From UBA3064 sp023258775 (GTDB lineage Bacteria > Pseudomonadota > Gammaproteobacteria > Burkholderiales > Burkholderiaceae_E): DNA of 64,000 bases. The DNA lies in assembly GCA_044355655.1 (NCBI GenBank), contig JBIKXS010000011.1, positions 18,466 through 82,465 on the forward strand. Reading direction: 5' to 3'. Positions 35,916 to 44,050 of this stretch are shown piece by piece; position 1 is the stretch's first letter, and every line of letters starts with the position of its first letter. A program made the position numbers and the translations under genes. The notes under the pieces were generated by a model. The model did not search any database and had not been told where the DNA came from. It was given only the letters and a program-made list of their open reading frames with translations.

Positions 35916-36623
35916 ATGATCAAGTCGTGGTTTTCGCAGGGTGGCGACAAGTCGCAGCCCCAAGCAATGTCGGTCAACCAAGCGCCAGCCAGCCAAGCGA
36001 CCGCCCACCAAGCAAAGCCCAGCGACACGGCAGCGATGCAAGCTCCGGCCAGCCAAGCGGCAGCTAGCCGTGGCCTTGCTGCCGGGCAGTCAGCGAGCAA
36101 TACCATCGTGGTTGGCGGGGGCTGTTTTTGGTGCACAGAAGCAGTGTTTCTTGCGGTTCGCGGCGTTGTAGCAGTTGCTTCAGGCTATAGCGGTGGAAAA
36201 CAGAACGATCCAGATTATGAATCTATTTGCACCGGAACGACCGGTCATGCGGAGGTAGTCAGCGTTCAGTTTGATCCGAGCACCATCAACCTCAAAACCC
36301 TCTACCAAATCTTTTTTGCCACCCATGATCCAACAACCTTGAACCGGCAGGGTTATGACAACGGCACCCAGTACCGTTCGGTGATCTTCACACTTGATGA
36401 GGAGCAGCTCAGGGTGGCCCAAACATTGTTTGCCGAGCTTGAAGCTGCCAAAGTATTTGGAGCACCGATTGTTACTGAAATTGTTCCGCTTGCGCAATTC
36501 TGGCGAGCAGAGTCTTATCATCAGAATTACTTTGAACGCAATCCATTTCAGGGCTATTGCGTGGGCGTTGTGGCGCCCAAAGTGGCAAAGTTTCGCAAGC
36601 AGTTTTCAAAGTATTTGAAGTAG
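35916..36623 (+). CDS. msrA: Peptide-methionine (S)-S-oxide reductase MsrA with low-complexity N-terminus
   Basis: Reduces the S-epimer of methionine sulfoxide in proteins. 235 residues; the catalytic GCFWCTE motif begins at Gly69 with the nucleophile Cys70. GYSGG, GHAEVVSVQFDP, FFATHDPTTLNRQG-like and YHQNYFERN complete the family core. The first 62 residues are Ala/Gln/Ser-rich with QAPASQA repeated, replacing the short or absent leader usual in MsrA; no membrane segment or signal peptide is seen. AAGGA (35905-35909) is six bases before the ATG at 35916. The last bases and TAG stop are repeated three times downstream. Confidence 0.94.
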   Translation: MIKSWFSQGGDKSQPQAMSVNQAPASQATAHQAKPSDTAAMQAPASQAAASRGLAAGQSASNTIVVGGGCFWCTEAVFLAVRGVVAVASGYSGGKQNDPDYESICTGTTGHAEVVSVQFDPSTINLKTLYQIFFATHDPTTLNRQGYDNGTQYRSVIFTLDEEQLRVAQTLFAELEAAKVFGAPIVTEIVPLAQFWRAESYHQNYFERNPFQGYCVGVVAPKVAKFRKQFSKYLK

Positions 36624-36661
36624 CAAAGGGTGAAGTAGCAAAGGGTGAAGTAGCAAAGGGT
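36617..36661 (+). repeat. Three perfect 15-nt tandem units spanning the msrA stop
   Basis: GAAGTAGCAAAGGGT occurs three times without mismatch at 36617-36631, 36632-36646 and 36647-36661. The first unit contains the terminal Lys codon (GAA-G frame: TTG AAG TAG) and the TAG stop of msrA; each later unit repeats AAGTAG. The array runs to the base before the convergent pdxH stop codon. Confidence 0.95.
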
Positions 36662-37315
36662 CTAAGGCGCAAGCCGCTCTCGCTGCCATGGCGCTTGCGC
36701 GCTCGGCGCTGCGCGTCGATAGCGCAGTCGGTCATGGAGGCGTGAGCTTCGTCCCTGCCAGAATTCGATCATGTCAGGAACCACTCGATAGCCACCCCAG
36801 TGGGGCGGCCGAGGTGGTGAATTACCCCATTGCGCTTTGTAGCGGGCTTCCTCGGCTTCAAGCACATCTCGCGAGGCAATGACCGTACTTTGTGGTGAAG
36901 CCCAGGCGCCAAGTCGGCTTCCAAGTGGTCTTGAACGGTAGTAGTCATCGGACTCTTCATCGCTCACCTTGAGGGCAAATCCCTCAATACGTACTTGTCG
37001 TTCAAGCGGAGCCCACAAGAACACAAGCGCAACGGCGGATCGCTGCTCAATATCCTGCCCCTTGGCGCTCTGATAATTGGTAAAGAATGTAAATCCATCA
37101 TGCTCGATACCCTTGAGCAGGAGAATCCGAGCACTGGGTCGACCAGCCTCGTTAATCGTACTTAGGCTAAAGGCATTGACCTCGCTAACCTGGGCGTGAA
37201 CAGCCTCGTCGAACCAGCGTCGAAAAAGGGCCATCGGCTCGTCGCCCGCATCGGATTCATGCAAGCATGCATGTTGGTAGTCCTTTCTGATCGCTGCGAT
37301 TTGTTCGGTATTCAT
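36662..37315 (-). CDS. pdxH: Pyridoxamine/pyridoxine 5'-phosphate oxidase
   Basis: FMN enzyme that oxidises PNP or PMP to PLP. From the ATG at 37313-37315 it is 217 residues, normal for the family. Landmarks are IRKDYQHACLHESDAGDEPMALF near 7-29 (given as IRKDYQHACL and DAGDEPMALF), NAFSLSTINEAGRPSAR, the RILLLKG FMN strand, FTFFTNYQSAKG, LGAWASPQS, and the C-terminal PDMIEFWQGRSSRLHDR region ending RLAP. Upstream in-frame Met gives 18 non-conserved residues, so the internal ATG was chosen though its ribosome-binding site is weak. PLP made here serves several enzymes in this window. Confidence 0.95.
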   Translation of the reverse strand: MNTEQIAAIRKDYQHACLHESDAGDEPMALFRRWFDEAVHAQVSEVNAFSLSTINEAGRPSARILLLKGIEHDGFTFFTNYQSAKGQDIEQRSAVALVFLWAPLERQVRIEGFALKVSDEESDDYYRSRPLGSRLGAWASPQSTVIASRDVLEAEEARYKAQWGNSPPRPPHWGGYRVVPDMIEFWQGRSSRLHDRLRYRRAAPSAQAPWQRERLAP

Positions 37316-37396
37316 AGCTTGATCTTGCCCGTCGAAATATACAAATAGACTGTTAAGGCCCCGAGCCAAGCAATGCTCCTTAGCTCGTTAAAAGCG

Positions 37397-38536
37397 TCAA
37401 CCCATTTCAATGCGAAGCGATTTCACAATTGGTGCCCAGCGAGCTTCCTCTTGAGCAAGTAATTGGGCCATTGCTTGACTTGTTCCGCCAATCGGATCCA
37501 TACCCGATTTCGCAAGCGCATCCTTGATTGATGCTTCAGCCAAGACAGCGTTTATCTGCTGATTCATTTGGTCGATGAGAGAATCGGCTGTCCCGGCAGG
37601 CGCTGCTACCGCATTGAAAAGTGGTGCATTAACGCGAGGATAGCCGAGATCGGCAAAACGGGGCGTGTTGCCCAAGGCCGGGCTCGCCTGAGCTTGAGCC
37701 TGGGCGAGTACACGCAAACGACCCTGCTGTATCGGAGCCTGAACATTCACAAAGGCGGTGAAAAGTGCCTGGACTTGGTCTTGCATGGTAGCTAGAACAG
37801 CCGATGGTCCGCCCTGATAGGGGATATGAACCATGAAAAAGCCGGCTTCGGCCTTAAACAATTCCATCGTAAGATGTGATGCGCTTGCATTGCCGACCGA
37901 GGCATACTGAAAGCGTCCTGGACTGGCTTTCATCAACGAGACGAACTCAGCCAGGTTCTTTGCTGCGGCAACGCCTTGCGAGGGTACGACCAGCACATGA
38001 GGCTGAGATACGGTGGCAATGACAGGCTTCAAGTCACGCAAAGGGTGATAGCTTAGCTTTGGATAGAGTAAGTGGGCTGTGGCTAGTGGTCCATTAAATC
38101 CCACGAAATAATGATGCCCGTCGGCTGGCGAACGGGCTACTTCACTTGCAGCAATCGTACCGCCAGCGCCAGGCCGATTCTCGACAATATGGGTTCTTCC
38201 ATCGATTTGTCGCAGGCGCTCGGCAATTCGACGGGCGGCAATATCGACCGAAGAGCCTGGCGGCGTGGGAACCAGCCAACGAATGTTGTGGCGCGACTGG
38301 CTATGCGCAGTACGGACCCATGGTCCTAGTCCATGGCCAGCAAAGACCGCCAGGCTCAGTTGACCGATGCGACGGCTTGCTTGGGCTAGCAGATTGCGTC
38401 GATCTCCGCTGGTATGTTTGACCTTGCGGTCAGGATCGAGGTCACTGGCACTTTTCTCAGAGGGTTGCGCGTCAGTTTGAAAAGTACGCTGACGAGTGGT
38501 GCATTGCCCGCTCGGGCTTGAGTCAATGTCGGTCAT
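37397..38536 (-). CDS. Bug/TctC-family extracytoplasmic solute receptor
   Basis: Periplasmic binding protein of the tripartite tricarboxylate (TTT) receptor family, which binds small carboxylates. From ATG 38534-38536 it is 379 residues. The mature part starts near NIRWLVPTPPGSSVDIAARRIAERL and has the family segments VENRPGAGGTIAASEVA, YHPLRDLKPV and FMVHIPYQGGPSAVLA. About 90 residues precede it; within these a twin-arginine-like DRRNLLAQASRR followed by LSLAVFAGHGLG suggests a Tat or atypical signal, with a long polar leader. It is an orphan: no TctA/TctB lies beside it, as is common for Bug proteins in Burkholderiales. The true start may be a later non-ATG codon. Confidence 0.88.
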   Translation of the reverse strand: MTDIDSSPSGQCTTRQRTFQTDAQPSEKSASDLDPDRKVKHTSGDRRNLLAQASRRIGQLSLAVFAGHGLGPWVRTAHSQSRHNIRWLVPTPPGSSVDIAARRIAERLRQIDGRTHIVENRPGAGGTIAASEVARSPADGHHYFVGFNGPLATAHLLYPKLSYHPLRDLKPVIATVSQPHVLVVPSQGVAAAKNLAEFVSLMKASPGRFQYASVGNASASHLTMELFKAEAGFFMVHIPYQGGPSAVLATMQDQVQALFTAFVNVQAPIQQGRLRVLAQAQAQASPALGNTPRFADLGYPRVNAPLFNAVAAPAGTADSLIDQMNQQINAVLAEASIKDALAKSGMDPIGGTSQAMAQLLAQEEARWAPIVKSLRIEMG

Positions 38537-38606
38537 GTTGGATTGAATCGAATGAGTGCAACGCTTGAGGATAGCATTGGGGTATGCAAAAGTTGATCGC
38601 AACATC

Positions 38607-40208
38607 ATGATGCTTGTTGAAACGCAAGCCTCCGACCGAGTGCTGGAAAAATCGCTGAGTTGGATAAAGCTTGAGCGACGATTTCTTAGGCGAGGACTTA
38701 TTGTTGCCGCCGCCTTGCATCTTGCCTTTCCGTTCGCGCTCATAGCACCCCAGTGGTGGGTAATGGCTTCAAGCAAGCGCGCAATAGGCGTTGAGCACGG
38801 TCAACATCAAGACCAATTCCAGGGTTCGGATAAGATCGAATCAAACGAGACCGCTAGCACTGAGTCGCCACCTAAGCTTCAACGTAGTCAGCTTAGGATT
38901 ATCTTCAGCCAGAGTCTTGGCCAGCCGCCTACAAGTCTCAGTGCCATAGATCCTGACCCTCAAAAGGCTGCGCTTGAGCAGCAGGCGGATACAAGGGTCG
39001 AGTCGTCTGAATCCTTCTCGGCAGACCCTGAGCCGCAAGCTATAGCGCTTGCGCAAACGGAACCTCTCCCACAATTGCCAGAGCAATCATCAGCAGCACT
39101 GGCCTTGGACAATTCGATGGCATCTTTTGAGCAGACTCATCGAGACGATGCGTCGCGCACTCAGCCTGCTGCGTCTGAAATGTCAGGGGTTCAAGCCAGC
39201 GTTGAATCGCCACCTGATCAAACGCAAAAAAGCCAAGTTGAAGCAGAGGCGATCAGCGCAGTGCCGGCAACGATTGCTGGGGAATCGGCAACAACGGGCC
39301 GAAAAGCGCAACTTGAAGCCGAATTAAGGTCATTATCCGAGCGCATCCAGGCTTATCAGCGGCAGCAGGAAAAAGAGCAGGCAAACAATACCGATACGAT
39401 CCGAGGTCCGGCCGAGGCTAATACCTCGGCGTCAGATGCTTCACCAGCCTCAGTCCAGGAATCCAGACCAAGTTCCGGCGCGCAGGCAACATCAACGCCT
39501 GCGCCAGAAAGCGCGACACGGGAGGCGATGATTCAAGCTCGCCTGCCCGTCAAACTCAAAGCCTTTCGCGGGCAATGGAAGTATAAAATGTATTACGGTG
39601 AGCGGGCCGATGACAGTGTTGTCGCTCAGGTACGATTTGAGGTTGAAGTTACCGAGGACCTCTATGTCCTGCGTAGCTTTGCAAGACCGCAGGGCTTAGC
39701 GGCTGTGTTTTTTCAGGGTGACTTTACCCAGGAGAGCAGAGGCGTAGTTTCTGAATGGGGCTATCGTCCAGCGTATTACGAAGAGCAACGCGGGCAGCGC
39801 GGCAAACGTTGGGCGCAAATGGACTGGGATCAGCGAGAGGTTCGACTCTCGGACGGCGCACGACTGCCGATCGCTCAAGGTGTCCAGGATCGCCTGAGCA
39901 TCGCATGGCAGTTATCGGCGCTCGCCAATAGTCAATTGGCACGTCTGCAATCGCCTGATGGTGTTCAAATTCCCTTGATCCTGTCACGACACATCGAATT
40001 GAATCGCTTTTTTGCGAGAGCGGCTGCCGAGGAAATCATCGACGGGCAGCGGCTTCGCCTGCTTAAGGTCGAGCGTGAAGCTCGTCCAGGTAAACGGGAC
40101 GCCAGTATTGAGGTATGGTTGGACGTTAACCGCGATATGCTTCCCGTTCGGCTACGCATCGAGGATCGCCGAGGTCGGGTGGTTGAACAATTGCTACAAA
40201 AGGAATAA
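38607..40208 (+). CDS. DUF3108 protein with membrane segment and long low-complexity region
   Basis: 533 residues from ATG 38607 (GTG 38556 also possible; no start has a clear ribosome-binding site). A single hydrophobic stretch (about 30-47) could be a signal anchor. Residues about 60-310 are rich in Ser, Glu, Gln and Ala with a short coiled-coil-like stretch SERIQAYQRQQEKEQ. From about 312 to the end is a DUF3108 domain: FRGQWKYKMYYGERAD opens a predicted beta-rich part resembling a lipocalin/LolB-like barrel, ending RRGRVVEQLLQ. DUF3108 proteins are periplasmic and of unknown function. The next gene starts two bases after its stop. Confidence 0.8.
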   Translation: MMLVETQASDRVLEKSLSWIKLERRFLRRGLIVAAALHLAFPFALIAPQWWVMASSKRAIGVEHGQHQDQFQGSDKIESNETASTESPPKLQRSQLRIIFSQSLGQPPTSLSAIDPDPQKAALEQQADTRVESSESFSADPEPQAIALAQTEPLPQLPEQSSAALALDNSMASFEQTHRDDASRTQPAASEMSGVQASVESPPDQTQKSQVEAEAISAVPATIAGESATTGRKAQLEAELRSLSERIQAYQRQQEKEQANNTDTIRGPAEANTSASDASPASVQESRPSSGAQATSTPAPESATREAMIQARLPVKLKAFRGQWKYKMYYGERADDSVVAQVRFEVEVTEDLYVLRSFARPQGLAAVFFQGDFTQESRGVVSEWGYRPAYYEEQRGQRGKRWAQMDWDQREVRLSDGARLPIAQGVQDRLSIAWQLSALANSQLARLQSPDGVQIPLILSRHIELNRFFARAAAEEIIDGQRLRLLKVEREARPGKRDASIEVWLDVNRDMLPVRLRIEDRRGRVVEQLLQKE

Positions 40209-40210
40209 AG

Positions 40211-40894
40211 GTGGAGCAGAATCAGGTTCAAGACGATCAGGCGCCAAGCCTCTCATTGCGCATCGTCCCAGTGACGCCTTTCGAACAGAATTGTTCCTTA
40301 TTGATCTGCAAACAGACGCAGCAGGCTGTTGCAATTGATCCAGGCGGCGATTTGGACAAGATTGACCGCGCGCTCAAGCAGACGGGCGCAAGCCTTGCTT
40401 ATGTGCTGCTTACCCACGGGCATATCGACCACTGTGGGCAAGCTCGTGAATACGCTGACAGGCACCAGGTCGGATTGATCGGTCCCCATGAAGATGATGC
40501 TTTTTGGATCGATCAACTACCGATGCAGGGCCAGCGATTTGGTTTTCCCACCTTAAAGGCCTTCAAGCCTGACCGTTGGCTTAAGCAGGGTGACATGCTC
40601 AGTTTTGGCAAACAAAAGCTTGAGGTGCATCACACGCCAGGCCACACGCCAGGGCATGTCGTTTTTCATCATCGGGCTGTCGGGTTGGCCATCGTCGGCG
40701 ATGTGCTCTTTGATGGCTCAATCGGTCGGACTGACTTTCCTAGAGGTAATCATGCTGACTTGATCGCCTCGATTCAACGCGAGCTATGGCCGATGGGTAA
40801 CGACACCCGATTCGTACCCGGGCATGGTCCGATGTCAAGCTTTGGTGAACAGCGTGCGCATAACCCTTATGTATCAGATGCGGCTCTCGGCTGA
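40211..40894 (+). CDS. Metallo-beta-lactamase-fold hydrolase (glyoxalase II-like)
   Basis: 227-residue metallo-hydrolase. The metal motif HxHxDH is at 69-74 (THGHIDHCGQ), with further ligands in HHTPGHTPGH and VGDVLFDGSIGRTDFPRG and a C-terminal FVPGHGP. This matches the YcbL-like type of hydroxyacylglutathione hydrolase/glyoxalase II-like proteins, which may hydrolyse thioesters. The GTG start at 40211 is preceded by AAGGA seven bases upstream and follows the DUF3108 stop by two bases, so the pair is likely an operon. Substrate not established. Confidence 0.92.
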   Translation: MEQNQVQDDQAPSLSLRIVPVTPFEQNCSLLICKQTQQAVAIDPGGDLDKIDRALKQTGASLAYVLLTHGHIDHCGQAREYADRHQVGLIGPHEDDAFWIDQLPMQGQRFGFPTLKAFKPDRWLKQGDMLSFGKQKLEVHHTPGHTPGHVVFHHRAVGLAIVGDVLFDGSIGRTDFPRGNHADLIASIQRELWPMGNDTRFVPGHGPMSSFGEQRAHNPYVSDAALG

Positions 40895-40945
40895 GATCTT
40901 GTTCAACCAGCCACTTGCTCTGAGTAGCAGCTTTGCCTTAAACCT

Positions 40946-42709
40946 TCAGCGGGCGGCTTGTTTAAGACCGACGGTTCGTTGAAACACAGGGCGCTGAGCA
41001 CTGTGATCAAGACGATCGGCCACAAAATAACCAAGGCGTTCAAACTGAAAGTGCTCTGCGGCTTTGGCCTGCGCAAGACTTGGTTCAAGCCAGGCCTTGA
41101 CCGAGCGATGTGCATCCGGGTTAATTAAACCCAGCCAGTCTTTCTCGCCACTATCGGGTTGTGGGTCGGTAAAAAGATTTTCGTAAAGATGCACTTCGGC
41201 TTCGAGCGCTTCGTCGATCGACACCCAATGGATATTGCCTTTCACTTTATAACTGTCTGCGCCTGCGGTCCCAGAGCGAGAGTCTGCAAAATAGCGTGCA
41301 CTAACCCGCAAGATCCGTCCCTCTGAATCCAGATCGACAGCGCTGCACTCGATCACAAAGCCATAACGCAGCCGAACCTTGTTGCCAGGGAATAAGCGGA
41401 AAAATCCCTTTTCTGCCGAAACTCGCACATCATCGCGCTCAACCCAGAGGCTGCCTGTGCAATGAAAGGCGCGATGTCCCCATTCAGCATGCTGTGGGTG
41501 CCAGGGTGCCTGACAGGCTTCGCGATGCCCCCTCGGCCAGTTCTCGATTTCGAGCAGTACGGGGTCGATGATCGCCGTTGCTCTTTTTGCCTTTGACTCG
41601 AGGTCATCGCGTAATGCGATCTCAAGTACAGACGGGTCAACCCACTGATTTGCTTTCGATACGCCAATGCGTTCACAAAAAAGCTGAATCGATCCAGCGG
41701 TGAAACCTCGACGACGAAGTCCAACCAGCGTCGGCATACGAGGGTCATCCCAACCCTTGACCCGACCGCTTGTGACCAATTCTTGAAGTTTGCGTTTGCT
41801 GGTGACCGTGTAATAAAGATTGAGGCGTGCAAACTCGGTTTGCTGTGGAAGGGGGCGGCGTAAGAAACCGCCTTCTGCTAAACGTTCTAAAACCCATTCA
41901 TAAAAGGGGCGATGATCCTCAAACTCAAGTGTACAGAGCGAGTGCGTAATATTTTCGAGTGCATCAGAAATCGGATGCGCGTAGTCATACATCGGATAAA
42001 TACACCACTGCTTGCCCGTTCGGTGGTGTTCTGCGAAGCGAATCCTGTAGAGCGCTGGATCGCGCATATTGAGATTTGGCGAACGCATATCGATACGCGC
42101 CCTCAAGACCATACTTCCCTCAGCATGCTTTCCCGCTCGCATTTCGTGAAAGCGTGTCAGACTTTCTTCAGCAGGGCGATTGCGAAACGGTGAATCCTCA
42201 CCTGGCTCTGTGAGACTGCCTCGCCTCGCCCGCATCTCCTCTGGCGACTGCTCGTCGACGTAGGCATGCGATGCTTTGATCAAATATTCAGCACAGTCAA
42301 AGAGCGCCTGAAAATAATCGCTCGCATAGTAGAGGTTAACCTCAGCTTCGTGATCCCATGAAAAACCGAGCCACTTAACCGTATCAAGAATTGAATCAAC
42401 GTATTCCTGGTCTTCTTTGACGGGATTGGTGTCATCAAAGCGCATATGGCAGCGGCCGCCATAGTCCCTGGCGAGTCCAAAATTCAGGCAAATCGACTTG
42501 GCATGGCCGATATGAAGATAACCGTTGGGTTCTGGCGGAAATCGGGTGCGAATCGTCGCCTTGTCGCTTTGCTTTGTGCCTTGACGGGCATCGGAGGGGT
42601 ATCCCGCCCAGCTTCTGTTGCTCACACGCCCAGCATCGAGGTCGTGATCGATGATTGCACGGATGAAGTGGGGGAGCGCCGCAGGTTTAGGCGGTGAGGA
42701 GTCAGCCAT
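40946..42709 (-). CDS. glnS: Glutaminyl-tRNA synthetase
   Basis: Class I aminoacyl-tRNA synthetase charging tRNA-Gln. 587 residues. The catalytic HIGH motif is in PPEPNGYLHIGHAKSICLNFG (read as PEPNGYLHIGHAKS) and the KMSKS equivalent is in TSKRKLQELV. GlnRS-type acceptor-binding and C-terminal beta-barrel anticodon domains follow, with the KGNIHWVS segment. Presence of GlnRS implies direct charging of tRNA-Gln. It lies downstream of the FKBP gene by 35 bp on the same strand and convergent with the metallo-hydrolase gene. Its ribosome-binding site is weak. Confidence 0.97.
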   Translation of the reverse strand: MADSSPPKPAALPHFIRAIIDHDLDAGRVSNRSWAGYPSDARQGTKQSDKATIRTRFPPEPNGYLHIGHAKSICLNFGLARDYGGRCHMRFDDTNPVKEDQEYVDSILDTVKWLGFSWDHEAEVNLYYASDYFQALFDCAEYLIKASHAYVDEQSPEEMRARRGSLTEPGEDSPFRNRPAEESLTRFHEMRAGKHAEGSMVLRARIDMRSPNLNMRDPALYRIRFAEHHRTGKQWCIYPMYDYAHPISDALENITHSLCTLEFEDHRPFYEWVLERLAEGGFLRRPLPQQTEFARLNLYYTVTSKRKLQELVTSGRVKGWDDPRMPTLVGLRRRGFTAGSIQLFCERIGVSKANQWVDPSVLEIALRDDLESKAKRATAIIDPVLLEIENWPRGHREACQAPWHPQHAEWGHRAFHCTGSLWVERDDVRVSAEKGFFRLFPGNKVRLRYGFVIECSAVDLDSEGRILRVSARYFADSRSGTAGADSYKVKGNIHWVSIDEALEAEVHLYENLFTDPQPDSGEKDWLGLINPDAHRSVKAWLEPSLAQAKAAEHFQFERLGYFVADRLDHSAQRPVFQRTVGLKQAAR

Positions 42710-42744
42710 GAAGAAGATAATCGCAGAACGATGTGTTGGTCGGC

Positions 42745-43101
42745 TTAAATGCCTTGTAACTCGATCTCAAATAAAAGGGTTGCATTCGGCGGGATAACGC
42801 CACCCGCACCGCGCGCACCATAACCAAGCGATGCGGGCACCCGAAGTCGACGCTTGCCACCTACCCGCATACCGACAACACCTTCGTCCCAACCTTTGAT
42901 CACATGTCCTGCGCCCAATGGGAAGGAAAAGGGCTCGCCGCGATCATGCGAGGAATCAATTTTCTCCCCGGCCTCCCCATTGACATCAAGCCATAGGGTG
43001 TAGTGGGCGAGTACCTGGCTACCGTTTTGTGCGATTTCGCCTTCGCCGACAAGAATCTCTTCGATCTGTAAGCCGCTTGGGGTGGTGTTGAAGGCCAACA
43101 T
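42745..43101 (-). CDS. FKBP-type peptidyl-prolyl cis-trans isomerase
   Basis: 118-residue single-domain FKBP that accelerates proline isomerisation. Conserved residues are seen in SGLQIEEILVGEGE, VLAHYTLWLDVNGE, DRGEPFSFPLGAGHVIKGWDEG (in two parts, RGEPFSFPLGAG and VIKGWDEG), MRVGGKRRLRVPASLGYG and IPPNATLLFEIEL. No signal peptide, so cytoplasmic. The ATG at 43099-43101 is preceded by GGAG with unusually short spacing; a TTG three codons upstream is an alternative. It lies 23 bp after the dehydrogenase gene and probably shares its transcript with glnS. Confidence 0.93.
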   Translation of the reverse strand: MLAFNTTPSGLQIEEILVGEGEIAQNGSQVLAHYTLWLDVNGEAGEKIDSSHDRGEPFSFPLGAGHVIKGWDEGVVGMRVGGKRRLRVPASLGYGARGAGGVIPPNATLLFEIELQGI

Positions 43102-43124
43102 ATGCTCCAAAAATAGGGTTTAGA

Positions 43125-44027
43125 TTAATGCGAGTCGCGCAAGCGTTTGATCAAGCTCGATGTGTCAAAACGTCCACCGCCCATGCGCTGTACATCTCGA
43201 TAAAACTGATCAACAAGTGCAATCACTGGCAGGGGCGCACCGTTACGACGAGCCTCGTCAAGACAAAGGCTGAGGTCTTTTCGCATCCAGTCAACCGCGA
43301 AACCAAAATTAAATTGATCGTCAACCATGGTTTTCCCACGGTTTTCCATCTGCCAGGACTGAGCTGCCCCTTTGCTGATCACATCCAGGACAAGCTTCAT
43401 GTCGAGACCTGATTGCATCCCAAAATTGATGCCCTCAGACAGACCTTGCACGAGTCCGGCGATACAAATCTGATTGACCATTTTTGCCAGTTGGCCTGCT
43501 CCACTTTCACCAATTCGGGTGAAGGCGCGTGCAAAAGCCATACCTGCTGGCTTGACCGCGTCGAAGTCTGCTTGATCACCACCAACCATGACGGTTAGCA
43601 CGCCGTTTTTCGCTCCCGCTTCGCCACCTGATACTGGTGCGTCTAGAAATCCAACCGCAATGGACTTTGCTTGCTGATAAAGATCACGCGCCACTTGTGC
43701 CGATGCGGTGGTGTTATCAACAAAATAACTTCCCTTCCTCATGCCTGCAAAAGCGCCATCAGCCCCCAGGCTGACAGCGCGTAAATCGTCGTCATTTCCA
43801 ACACAACAAAACACGATATCAGCCTGACTTGCAGCCTCCCGGGGCGTTGCTGCCGCTTCACCTTTAAATTGCTCGAGCCAGGCATTTGCCTTGGCAGAAT
43901 TTCGGTTATAAACCGTGACATGGTGACCAGCTTGAGAAAGATGGCCCGCCATATGAAAACCCATGACCCCCAAACCTAAAAAGGCAAGGCGTTGGGGCGT
44001 GCAGGCGTCGTAGGTTTTTTGTGTCAT
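43125..44027 (-). CDS. Beta-hydroxyacid dehydrogenase (3-hydroxyisobutyrate dehydrogenase / GlxR-like)
   Basis: NAD(P)-dependent reductase or dehydrogenase of the HIBADH / tartronate-semialdehyde reductase family, 300 residues. It has the glycine motif FLGLGVMGFHMAGHL, NRNSAK for cofactor choice, the DAPVSGGEAGAKNG substrate-binding segment, and the catalytic lysine in GQLAKMVNQI. GGAG lies eight bases before the ATG. It is downstream of the gamma-glutamyltransferase-like gene by 23 bp and upstream of the FKBP gene. Exact substrate (3-hydroxyisobutyrate, tartronate semialdehyde or related) cannot be told from sequence. Confidence 0.92.
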   Translation of the reverse strand: MTQKTYDACTPQRLAFLGLGVMGFHMAGHLSQAGHHVTVYNRNSAKANAWLEQFKGEAAATPREAASQADIVFCCVGNDDDLRAVSLGADGAFAGMRKGSYFVDNTTASAQVARDLYQQAKSIAVGFLDAPVSGGEAGAKNGVLTVMVGGDQADFDAVKPAGMAFARAFTRIGESGAGQLAKMVNQICIAGLVQGLSEGINFGMQSGLDMKLVLDVISKGAAQSWQMENRGKTMVDDQFNFGFAVDWMRKDLSLCLDEARRNGAPLPVIALVDQFYRDVQRMGGGRFDTSSLIKRLRDSH

Positions 44028-44050
44028 GAATAGCGCTCCAAAAGTATGGC

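Noticed and set aside
40895..40945. Duplicated glnS end (GGTCTTAAACAAGC versus GGTTTAAGGCAAAGC)
   Set aside because: Similarity needs gaps and is weak, so it was not counted among stop-containing duplications.
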